Shown piece after piece: positions 1 through 6,091 of a stretch of DNA of 7,337 bases (position 1 is the first letter of the stretch; every line of letters begins with the position of its first letter). Source of the stretch: Synergistaceae bacterium (GTDB lineage: Bacteria; Synergistota; Synergistia; Synergistales; Synergistaceae); assembly GCA_031274465.1 (NCBI GenBank), contig JAISQC010000097.1, positions 1 to 7,337 of the forward strand, given 5' to 3'. The position numbers and the translations under genes were made by a program. The notes beneath the pieces are model-generated. The model was given only the letters and a program-made list of their open reading frames with translations, ran no database searches and was not told where the DNA came from.

Positions 1-2
1 CT

Positions 3-158
3 CCGGTCACAAACAAGTCTGTAATGGGGACGAGGCAGATTTCCGATTTCCGGGTCACCTGCGACATCAAGCCCATCCTGGACATAGCGGAGGGCGATCC
101 AAACCGGCTTCCGCCGCCGGCCGATGGAACCGCGCCGCCAACAGGGGGTGGCAATTAA
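3..158 (+). CDS. PilN-like inner-membrane assembly protein, C-terminal fragment (5' end outside window)
   Basis: An open frame enters from the left edge (codons start at base 3) and ends at TAA 156-158. The 51 visible residues include a beta-strand-like stretch, RQISDFRVTCDIKPILDI, then a Pro/Gly-rich tail (LPPPADGTAPPTGGGN). The stop overlaps the next start as TAATG, so the two genes are translationally coupled. In type IV pilus and type II secretion loci the gene just before pilO is pilN, whose product is a bitopic inner-membrane protein that pairs with PilO and binds PilM at its cytoplasmic N-terminus. The fragment ends where the periplasmic ferredoxin-like domain of such a protein should end. 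The identity rests mainly on gene order; the fragment is too short to assign from its own residues. The Pro-rich tail is probably flexible. Confidence 0.6.
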   Translation, partial: PVTNKSVMGTRQISDFRVTCDIKPILDIAEGDPNRLPPPADGTAPPTGGGN

Positions 159-673
159 TGACTCCGGAAAAACAGCAGAAAATGTACGGGGTGCTGACTT
201 TTTTTGTGATAGTCCTGATGCTGGCCGCGCAATTCGTGCTCCAGTACACACTAAAGGAGGCGAGCGAGCAGCTCGTTTCGGTGAGTTCATCGCTTGCGAC
301 CGACAAAAAGAATCGCGACACGCAAAGAGGCCTCAACGAGAGGCTGAAGGCTTTTGAGCTGAGCGCGGCAGGCCAGAACGGGGGCGATAGGCAGTTCCCG
401 CTGACCGCGAGCGACCTTTTCGTGGCGCTGGACCGGGTTTTGAGGGACTACGCGATCGAATTCACCAACAGCAGCCCAAATAGCCAGGTTCAGCCGGGCG
501 GAAACTTCGTGCTGACGATCTCATTTTCCGGGCCTTATTACAACGTGATGAAAGCTCTCGCAGCCATCCGCGAAAGCGAATATATAATGCGGATATCCGA
601 CTTGCGGCTCAACGCGGAGGGCAACGGCACCGTAAGAGGCACCATGAACATCGTGAGCACCGCGCGGAGCTAG
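158..673 (+). CDS. PilO-like (GspM-like) pilus/secretion inner-membrane protein
   Basis: This 171-residue protein has bitopic PilO/GspM architecture. A short cytoplasmic N-terminus is followed by one membrane helix at about residues 9-30 (GVLTFFVIVLMLAAQFVLQY), a charged helical, likely coiled-coil segment at about 33-68, and a C-terminal alpha/beta domain at about 80-168. In the last, alternating strands (FVLTISFSG, MRISDLRLNAEG, TVRGTMNIVS) flank a helix (YYNVMKALAAIRES), matching the ferredoxin-like fold of PilO. Family members dimerise with PilN through the coiled coil and the periplasmic domain, and contact PilP. The start is ATG 158, with a strong Shine-Dalgarno (AGGGGGTGG, about 142-150), and it overlaps the upstream stop. 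It is somewhat shorter than typical PilO (around 200 residues). GspM or another T2SS-type component is the main alternative; gene order favours PilO. Confidence 0.75.
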   Translation: MTPEKQQKMYGVLTFFVIVLMLAAQFVLQYTLKEASEQLVSVSSSLATDKKNRDTQRGLNERLKAFELSAAGQNGGDRQFPLTASDLFVALDRVLRDYAIEFTNSSPNSQVQPGGNFVLTISFSGPYYNVMKALAAIRESEYIMRISDLRLNAEGNGTVRGTMNIVSTARS

Positions 674-684
674 GGGGGCTTTAT

Positions 685-1293
685 ATGGCTGACAGTTCGT
701 CCGCAAAAAAACCGGTCGTTTCGTCCAGGAGCAAACAGGCGCCGCGCGGCCACCAAGAGAACAATACGAAAAAGATGCTGGGCATAATAGTGATGCTGCT
801 CTGCTGCGCGGCGAGCTTTTACTTTTACTGGACCACCATGCAGGTGCTCAGGAACAACGAGGATCAACTCTCTCAAGCGAATATGACGATCGCGGCGCCC
901 GACCCTGAGGCTGAGAAGGAGAAAAAAGAGATAGGAGATGCCGAAGTCGGGCTGAAAAACTTGTCGGTTTCGTCGCGGCAGGCAATGAATACGGCCCTCC
1001 TCGCCGAGACGCAGAGCAGATACCCGCTCGACCTTCCGATCACCCTGACGCCAACGGTAACCCTGCCGTCCGGCGCCGATATCGTGATAGAGCCGGATCC
1101 GCCGTTTGTGACAGTCGTCGCAATAATGATCACCGACAGTGACAGGGTGGCGATGCTGAACATCGACGGGGAGGAAGGCGTATTGGTGAGACAGGGCAGC
1201 AAGTTTTCGAACGGCACTGCAAGGATAACCAAAATAGACGCGAAGGGTGTGACTTACACATGGATGAAAAAAAGCATTCAGGTTTCGTTATAG
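685..1293 (+). CDS. PilP/GspC-like membrane-anchored periplasmic protein
   Basis: This is a 202-residue protein. A Lys/Arg/Ser-rich cytoplasmic tail (1-30) precedes one membrane helix at about 31-52 (MLGIIVMLLCCAASFYFYW). A charged, low-complexity periplasmic linker follows (about 53-115), then a C-terminal beta domain at about 138-201. That domain carries the pattern of the GspC homology region/PilP fold: strands VTVVAIMITDSDRVAMLNI, a turn, then GVLVRQGSKFSNGTARITKI and GVTYTWMKKSIQVSL. In these families the domain docks onto the N-terminal domains of the secretin and links it to PilN/PilO. The gene lies between a PilO-like gene and a secretin gene, as expected for pilP. The start has a strong Shine-Dalgarno (AGGGGGG, 672-678). 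Proteobacterial PilP is normally a lipoprotein, so a transmembrane anchor is more GspC-like. The exact family name is uncertain; the role as secretin-coupling protein is fairly secure. Confidence 0.7.
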   Translation: MADSSSAKKPVVSSRSKQAPRGHQENNTKKMLGIIVMLLCCAASFYFYWTTMQVLRNNEDQLSQANMTIAAPDPEAEKEKKEIGDAEVGLKNLSVSSRQAMNTALLAETQSRYPLDLPITLTPTVTLPSGADIVIEPDPPFVTVVAIMITDSDRVAMLNIDGEEGVLVRQGSKFSNGTARITKIDAKGVTYTWMKKSIQVSL

Positions 1294-3170
1294 CGATGCC
1301 TACCTTGGTCAGACGTTTTTATATCTCGGTCATTGCCCTGCTTGCCTCGATATCTTTCGGCATCGGATGCGCTTCGCTTGGCGCGCTTCCCGCGAACGCG
1401 GGGACCAAAAGGGACATACCGCCCGGCATAACCATGGACACGGAGGTGTTGCCGGTTTTAGCCGGGCTTCAGGTCACCCAGATCGGCGGGGATACGCTTT
1501 CGGTCAAAATTCGCGGCTTCGAGCTTCCTGTCCCGCGCGCTGTGTCGGCGCCTGGCGAGGCCAAGCTCGTGTTGCAGTGGGATGGCGCGAGGTTCCCTCA
1601 GACCATCGACAAGCGGGATTGGTGGAGCGATTATCAATGGGATGTGCTGACAATCGATGGAGCTATGGCCAACAAGTGGTGGAAGCAGTACGACCTTCCG
1701 CTACTGAACAGGATCAACGCGGATCCTGTGGACTTTAACAGCCTCAGGCTCACCTTCACCACGACGCAGCCTCTCGTGATCGAGCGGATAGAGGGCGTGG
1801 CCGGCGCGGACGATATGGACATCATACTTACCGCGTACAAGCCCGAAAAACCAGCGGAAGCCCCGCCAAAGCCGGTCCAGTACGGAAGAGGGGACCCAAT
1901 GGGAATCACGGCCCCTGTCACGCTTCAGATGAGAAATGCCGACATAAAGACGGTCTTCAGAATGCTGGCGGACCTTCAGAAGCTCAACCTGCTGATCGAC
2001 CCCTCGGTGCCGGACATGCAGATCGATTTCTCTTTCAACGGGGTTCCGTTCCGCGACGCCTTTGGATACCTGCTCCGCGCCACCGAACTATCCTATTCCG
2101 TGACGAACGGAATGTTGGTCATCGGCAGGGAAGAGAGCCTGGGCAGGGTTCTGGACACGGAGGTAGTTCGCGCTTACACCCTCTCCTACGCGGTGGATGA
2201 GGCCGGGCAGGTGAGGCCGGATGTCACAGCCGCGCTCACGGGCCTCATCTCACTCCCAAAAGCTCCGACGCTCGACGCCCGCAACCGCCAACTCTACGTG
2301 ACCGCGACCGAGGAGCAGCACTCGCGCGTCGCGGCTCTTCTGGAAAAACTGGACCAGCCTGGGCGCCAGGTGATGCTCGAGGCGCGCATATTCGAAGTTT
2401 CGGACAGCGGCACGCAGGAACTCGAGACCCTGGTCACCGCAGTATACAACCACTGGCTCGCCAGTTTCACCGGCAGCGGGGGGCTAAACCCCGGCTATAA
2501 CTATGCAAGTGTGCCATACGCCGATAACCCTTCTTGGAGCCTCCCGGTCGGCGGCTCCATCGGAGGCAGCCCGGTGTGGGAGACAATACCGCTGGAGGGC
2601 GTAAAGATGTTGAGCGCCGGGCTTCACGCGATCGAAACGAAAGGCAAGGGCAAAAACATCGCCAACCCCTCGGTGATAACCATCGACGGGCAGACCTCCA
2701 CTGTTGCGCTTACGCAGAACGTCAAATACGCGTCCGGCGTCGACTCGAACGGCAACGTCTCTTTCAGCGAAGTGCAAAGCGGGCCGAGGCTGAATTTTCT
2801 TCCAATCATCGGCCGCGATGGCATGGTGACGATAAAGGTCGAGATAGAGACGGGCGAAATTTTGAACTGGAGGAACGCCGGCATGGGCGCCCAAGCGCCT
2901 GAAACTTCATCGCGAAAGGTCCAGACTACGGTCAGGGTGCGCAACGGCGAGCCGTTCGTCGTCGGCGGCCTCTATCAGGACAACAAGTCGACGGTGCGCA
3001 ACAGGATACCGGTGCTGGGCCACCTACCTCTTTTGGGGGACCTTTTCTCGTACCGCCACGACGAGCACCGCAAAACCGAGGTCGCTATGATCGTGATTCC
3101 TTACATACTAAACGTGCCGGATGGCGCCATAGAGACGATAGACCTGAAAAAATCATCCCTGCTCCGCTAA
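1260..3170 (+). CDS. pilQ: PilQ-like outer-membrane secretin
   Basis: This protein (636 residues from ATG 1260) forms the multimeric outer-membrane pore for a type IV pilus or type II-like machine. Domains in order: a signal peptide with hydrophobic core at about 20-38 and a likely cleavage site after ALPANA (48); a beta-rich, Trp-rich N-terminal region (about 60-192) that may be AMIN-like; a Pro-rich linker (193-215); an STN/N0 domain (about 218-290); one secretin N-domain (about 301-366, ending RVAALLEKLDQPGRQVMLEA); and the secretin core (about 370-617). The core shows the family signature RNGEPFVVGGLYQD (561-574), then IPVLGHLPLLGDLF (583-596) and the terminal TEVAMIVIPYIL strand. A single N1 domain and an extra N-terminal domain favour PilQ over GspD. 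Start choice: ATG 1260 overlaps the upstream gene by 34 nt and has GAAGGG at 1242-1247. ATG 1296 gives a 2-nt gap and a more usual signal peptide but no clear Shine-Dalgarno. The gene ends just before a terminator. Confidence 0.92.
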   Translation: MDEKKHSGFVIAMPTLVRRFYISVIALLASISFGIGCASLGALPANAGTKRDIPPGITMDTEVLPVLAGLQVTQIGGDTLSVKIRGFELPVPRAVSAPGEAKLVLQWDGARFPQTIDKRDWWSDYQWDVLTIDGAMANKWWKQYDLPLLNRINADPVDFNSLRLTFTTTQPLVIERIEGVAGADDMDIILTAYKPEKPAEAPPKPVQYGRGDPMGITAPVTLQMRNADIKTVFRMLADLQKLNLLIDPSVPDMQIDFSFNGVPFRDAFGYLLRATELSYSVTNGMLVIGREESLGRVLDTEVVRAYTLSYAVDEAGQVRPDVTAALTGLISLPKAPTLDARNRQLYVTATEEQHSRVAALLEKLDQPGRQVMLEARIFEVSDSGTQELETLVTAVYNHWLASFTGSGGLNPGYNYASVPYADNPSWSLPVGGSIGGSPVWETIPLEGVKMLSAGLHAIETKGKGKNIANPSVITIDGQTSTVALTQNVKYASGVDSNGNVSFSEVQSGPRLNFLPIIGRDGMVTIKVEIETGEILNWRNAGMGAQAPETSSRKVQTTVRVRNGEPFVVGGLYQDNKSTVRNRIPVLGHLPLLGDLFSYRHDEHRKTEVAMIVIPYILNVPDGAIETIDLKKSSLLR

Positions 3171-3181
3171 AAAAATCGAGT

Positions 3182-3218
3182 AAAAAGCGCCCGGACCTCG
3201 CGTTCCGGGCGCTTTTTT
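3182..3218 (+). terminator. Intrinsic terminator of the pil-like operon
   Basis: A perfect 9-bp stem, GCGCCCGGA (3187-3195) with TCCGGGCGC (3204-3212), encloses an 8-nt loop (CCTCGCGT) and is followed by six T (3213-3218). Five A (3182-3186) precede the stem, so the A-tract/T-tract extends the helix and gives the element some capacity on the minus strand too. It begins 11 nt after the secretin stop, marking the end of that transcription unit and insulating the chemoreceptor gene downstream. Confidence 0.95.
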
Positions 3219-3284
3219 GTGGCGCCTCACGGTTTGCGCCCTGGTTATCCATGTAGTTTGCAGCATCCTCTAAGTGAATTGTTC

Positions 3285-3314
3285 TTGACACCCCACAAAA
3301 ACCTAACATATACT
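3285..3314 (+). promoter_or_regulatory. Sigma-70-type promoter for the chemoreceptor gene
   Basis: A perfect -35 hexamer TTGACA (3285-3290) is followed by an 18-nt spacer and the -10 hexamer TATACT (3309-3314), one base from consensus. It sits in AT-rich DNA after the operon terminator and before the MCP gene. Transcription would begin near 3320-3322, giving a leader of about 135-140 nt before the ATG at 3458. I see no sigma-28-type (flagellar) motif here, although many chemoreceptor genes use one. Confidence 0.78.
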
Positions 3315-3355
3315 TTTTAAAGCATACGGAGTAAATTTATAAAAATCCGACGACT

Positions 3356-3373
3356 AATATCGTTAATGATATT
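3356..3373. promoter_or_regulatory. AT-rich dyad in the MCP leader, possible operator
   Basis: AATATC (3356-3361) and GATATT (3368-3373) are perfect inverted 6-bp arms separated by GTTAAT. The dyad lies about 35-50 nt downstream of the predicted transcription start. Its size and symmetry suit a binding site for a dimeric regulator. As RNA it would give only a weak A/U hairpin. In AT-rich sequence a 6-bp dyad can arise by chance, so this is a candidate only. Confidence 0.3.
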
Positions 3374-3457
3374 GCGTTTAGAATATTATTGTGTGTTTAT
3401 AACATACTTTCGTTTCCAGCATCTGCTGAGGCGATTAAAACAAAGGGGGCAACTGTC

Positions 3458-5227
3458 ATGAAGTGGTTCAGGAATCTTCGCACAATGGTAAAGATACTGC
3501 TGTTGGCCACGGTGATGACCTCGCTTATGCTCGTCATCGCCTATACGGGTTATTCGACCAGCTACAGGATAGCGAACAGGATGAAGGGCATGTACGAAAA
3601 CGAAGCCAAGGTCGCCCTCGATATAATGGAGGCGAAATATCTGGCTGCGTCTAACAGGCGAATGCTTTTGAGCTTGGCTACTACGAGCGTCGGTTCCGAG
3701 ATTCAATCCTACGAAGACCGCATAATGGGGAACAGGCGTGAAATCGCCGGGCTGATCGGCGATTTGAACACGGGCATAATGACACAGGAGGAACTGGATG
3801 TCCATGCGTACCTAAAAAAAATCGGCCCCGAATACAGGAGCAAGCAGGACGAGGCCATGAATATCGCAAAGAGCGGATTCGGAACTGAAGAGCTCGAAGA
3901 CCGGCTGTCGAGCAGGGGCGATATCGGCGCATTGGAGAACGAGTATGTGACGAACTTGGACAAGCTGGCCAAACTTCTGGTGGCCTCAGCAGACGAAGTG
4001 AGCGAGGGCGCGAACGACTTCGCCCGCAAAAGGGCGCTCACAATAGCGATGGTATCCAGCATAGCCATACTGCTGGGCATCGTCCTGAGCCTGATGATCT
4101 CGAAGGCGATAACCGGCCCGATCTACAAAATGCTTTCCAGCGTCAGCCTGTTCTCCAAAGGCGACCTGATAGCCAACTTCCCCACGGAGGGCCGAGACGA
4201 GCTTGGCGCGATGGGCAGGGAACTCCAGAAGATGTCCGACAACCTAAAGCGCATCATAAGTTCGGTCAAAGACGCGAGCGGCGAAATACTCGGCACGTCC
4301 CAGGAGTTTAGCGCGCTCGCCCAGCAGACTAACGCTTCTGTCGGGGATTTCCGCATTAACGTCGACGAAAGCGGGGAAAGCCTCACGATGCTCGCATCAA
4401 CGGGAGAGGAAGTCAACGCCTCCGTCGAGGAGGTATCCGCCGGCGCGCAGGCCACTGCGGAGAGGGGCACTAACATCGCGCGCAAGGTCGATGACGCCAT
4501 GAAAGCCGGAGAAAAGGGCGTCGCTCAGGTCAACCGCGCGCTGTCCGGCATCGAGGGGGTGGCAGGCAACGCCTCTTCCACCGCAAAATCCGTTCAGGAG
4601 CTCGGAGAGAGGACCCAGCAGATACAGAGCTTCGTCACCCAGATCGGCGGCATCGCCGGCCAGACCAACCTGCTCGCGCTGAACGCGGCGATAGAGGCCG
4701 CGAGGGCCGGCGAAGCGGGCCGGGGTTTTGCGGTCGTCGCCGAAGAAGTCCGAAAGCTCGCCGAGGAGAGCAACCTCGCCGCAAAAAGCATAGAGGACCT
4801 CGCGAAGACGATAATGGGGGACCTAAACACCGTCGTGCGCATGTCCTTGGAGAACGCCAAGGCGTCCGAGGACGCCAAGGCACTTTCCGAGGGCACGGCG
4901 GAGATAATAGGAAACATCATCTCCTACCTCGAGGAAATCGCGGGCGCGACTCAGGATCTGGCGGCCGTATCCCAGCAACAGGCGGCCTCAAGCGAGGAGA
5001 TAGCGGAGGCGGTCCAGAACATCTCGTCGAAAGTCCACAACGCCGCAGAAGCCGGCGAAAACATCCGCACCGGGGTCGGGGAGGTGGCTACGGCCGCCGA
5101 ACGCGTGGCGACCGGCGCCGAAGGGCTGTCAACGCTCGCGGACAAACTCAACGACATTCTGAGCTTCTTCAAACTGGAGGCCATGTCGTTCGGGTCGGAC
5201 TCCAAGGATTTGGCTTTGAGGAGCTAA
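3458..5227 (+). CDS. Methyl-accepting chemotaxis protein (transmembrane chemoreceptor)
   Basis: This 589-residue receptor sits in the inner membrane, senses a ligand outside and controls CheA activity inside. From ATG 3458: TM1 at about 12-29 (VKILLLATVMTSLMLVIAY); an all-helical periplasmic domain at about 30-190 with the look of a four-helix bundle (4HB_MCP); TM2 at about 193-215; HAMP at about 216-268 (starting ITGPIYKMLSSVSLFSKGDL); then the long cytoplasmic hairpin. Its tip is intact: IAGQTNLLALNAAIEAARAG (400-419 region) followed by GRGFAVVAEEVRKLAEES. Two segments match the methylation consensus, ASTGEEVNAS (E317/E318) and AAVSQQQAAS (Q506/Q507, deamidation-type). The arms around the tip are each about 150 residues, implying the long 40H/44H class. 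The end (DLALRS) has no NWETF-like CheR tether. ATG 3458 is chosen for its Shine-Dalgarno (AAAGGGGG, 8-nt spacing). The ligand is unknown. No che genes are nearby. Confidence 0.93.
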   Translation: MKWFRNLRTMVKILLLATVMTSLMLVIAYTGYSTSYRIANRMKGMYENEAKVALDIMEAKYLAASNRRMLLSLATTSVGSEIQSYEDRIMGNRREIAGLIGDLNTGIMTQEELDVHAYLKKIGPEYRSKQDEAMNIAKSGFGTEELEDRLSSRGDIGALENEYVTNLDKLAKLLVASADEVSEGANDFARKRALTIAMVSSIAILLGIVLSLMISKAITGPIYKMLSSVSLFSKGDLIANFPTEGRDELGAMGRELQKMSDNLKRIISSVKDASGEILGTSQEFSALAQQTNASVGDFRINVDESGESLTMLASTGEEVNASVEEVSAGAQATAERGTNIARKVDDAMKAGEKGVAQVNRALSGIEGVAGNASSTAKSVQELGERTQQIQSFVTQIGGIAGQTNLLALNAAIEAARAGEAGRGFAVVAEEVRKLAEESNLAAKSIEDLAKTIMGDLNTVVRMSLENAKASEDAKALSEGTAEIIGNIISYLEEIAGATQDLAAVSQQQAASSEEIAEAVQNISSKVHNAAEAGENIRTGVGEVATAAERVATGAEGLSTLADKLNDILSFFKLEAMSFGSDSKDLALRS

Positions 5228-5293
5228 AAAGACGGCGGAATGCGACGATCCAACCGGGCGATGTCCTCAGAGGAACCGCCCTTCTATGTGCCG

Positions 5294-5329
5294 CCCTTGG
5301 GCCGCGCCGAAAAATGGCGCGCCCAAGGG
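5294..5329. terminator. Strong bulged hairpin between convergent genes, putative bidirectional terminator
   Basis: CCCTTGGGCCGCGCC (5294-5308) pairs with GGCGCGCCCAAGGG (5316-5329) around a 7-nt loop (GAAAAAT), with a single bulged C in the left arm. It lies 66 nt after the MCP stop and 37 nt before the response-regulator stop on the other strand. That is the place for a shared terminator. No T-tract follows on either strand, so it is not a canonical intrinsic terminator; it may end transcripts weakly, protect 3' ends, or work with Rho. The remaining bases of 5228-5366 show nothing else recognisable. Confidence 0.5.
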
Positions 5330-5366
5330 TTCGAGGCACCCGACCGGGTCCTCGGCATCAAGCGAT

Positions 5367-6089
5367 TCAATCGTTTTCAAACATGTAGCCGGCGCCGTGC
5401 GCCGTGCGGATTATGCGAGGCTCGGAGGGGTTCGGCTCCAGCTTCTGCCTCAATCTGGCAATATGCTGATCCACGGAGCGCGTCGTTATATCGCAGTCGG
5501 GGTCTATCCCCCACACCGCTTCGAGCAGCGTCTCGCGCGAAAGGACCCTGCCTGGGTTCGCCGCGAAATATCTGAGCAACTCTGTCTCCTTTGGAGTGAG
5601 CGAAACACATGCGCCACCCTCGCTCTTTTTGGCGGTCATTCTGTCGAAATCCACGGTCGTGTCCCCTATGCGGAGCGGCCCGCCCAATTTTTTTTCGTCC
5701 GCAATCGAGGCGCCCTTTGCCACAGCCCCCCGCCGCAGGGCGGAGCGCACCCTCGCGGTGAGTTCCGCGATGCCGAAGGGTTTTGCGATGTAGTCGTCCG
5801 CGCCCAGTTCTAGCCCGACTACCTTGTCGATCTCCTCTCCTTTTGCTGTGAGCATCAAAACCGGCGTGACCCCATCCTCCCGCCTGATCGCCCTGCACAC
5901 GTCGTAGCCGCTCATGCGCGGCATCATGACATCCAGCAGCACTAGGTCGGGGCGCGTTTTTTTGTATAACCTGAGGGCAATGGCCCCGTCGCGCGCCTCG
6001 ATCGCGTCGTAGCCTTCCAGTTTCAGCAGATCGGACAGGCCGGCGAGTATTGCCGGGTCATCCTCCGCTATCAGAATTTTTTCGTTCAT
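5367..6089 (-). CDS. OmpR/PhoB-family response regulator
   Basis: This is a two-domain transcription factor (240 residues from ATG 6089). The N-terminal receiver (about 3-118) has the acidic pocket EDD (9-11), phosphoacceptor Asp53 in LVLLDVMMPRMSGYD, Thr81 (MLTAKG) and Lys103 (DDYIAKPF), so it should be phosphorylated normally. The C-terminal winged-helix DNA-binding domain (about 138-240) has SLTPKETELLRYFAANPGRV, recognition helix TTRSVDQHIARLRQKLE and the wing RIIRTAHGAGYMF. It is the partner of the kinase just upstream on the same strand. Start choice: ATG 6095 forms an ATGA overlap with the kinase stop but lies only 1 nt from the GGAGG Shine-Dalgarno. ATG 6089 (MNEKILIAEDD) is spaced 7 nt from it and is preferred. 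Regulatory targets cannot be told from the window. PhoB-like or other OmpR-type naming is not justified. Confidence 0.94.
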   Translation of the reverse strand: MNEKILIAEDDPAILAGLSDLLKLEGYDAIEARDGAIALRLYKKTRPDLVLLDVMMPRMSGYDVCRAIRREDGVTPVLMLTAKGEEIDKVVGLELGADDYIAKPFGIAELTARVRSALRRGAVAKGASIADEKKLGGPLRIGDTTVDFDRMTAKKSEGGACVSLTPKETELLRYFAANPGRVLSRETLLEAVWGIDPDCDITTRSVDQHIARLRQKLEPNPSEPRIIRTAHGAGYMFEND

Positions 6090-6091
6090 CG

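Larger units (their letters stand above)
3219..3457. other. AT-rich intergenic region between secretin and chemoreceptor genes
   Basis: No plausible gene lies here. The stretch from about 3250 to 3410 is markedly more AT-rich than the flanking genes. It carries the promoter at 3285-3314, the dyad at 3356-3373 and the MCP ribosome binding site AAAGGGGG at 3442-3449. The MCP frame stays open upstream to a TTG at 3389, but that extension has no ribosome binding site and would put a 23-residue tail before the typical short charged N-terminus, so I treat it as untranslated leader. Confidence 0.7.

Noticed and set aside
1350..1380. Lipoprotein lipobox in the secretin (GIGC followed by ASLG)
   Set aside because: The -3 position is Gly rather than Leu/Val/Ile, and a good signal peptidase I site (ANA) follows shortly after. 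Weak case.
2484..2944. Minus- and plus-strand frames of over 100 codons inside the secretin gene
   Set aside because: All lie within the secretin core, whose conserved motifs fix the true frame; the alternatives show no domain.
3372..3403. Second promoter closer to the MCP start (TTGCGT with TATAAC)
   Set aside because: The spacer is 20 nt and both boxes are poor matches; the TTGACA/TATACT pair upstream is far better.
3389..3457. TTG-initiated 23-residue N-terminal extension of the MCP
   Set aside because: It has no ribosome binding site and lies in the AT-rich leader; ATG 3458 has a strong Shine-Dalgarno and gives the usual short charged N-terminus before TM1.
5240..5813. Plus-strand open frames overlapping the response regulator
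   Set aside because: They are antisense to a clear receiver/winged-helix gene and their translations are Arg/Pro/Ala-rich with no recognisable domain; they reflect GC-rich codon bias.
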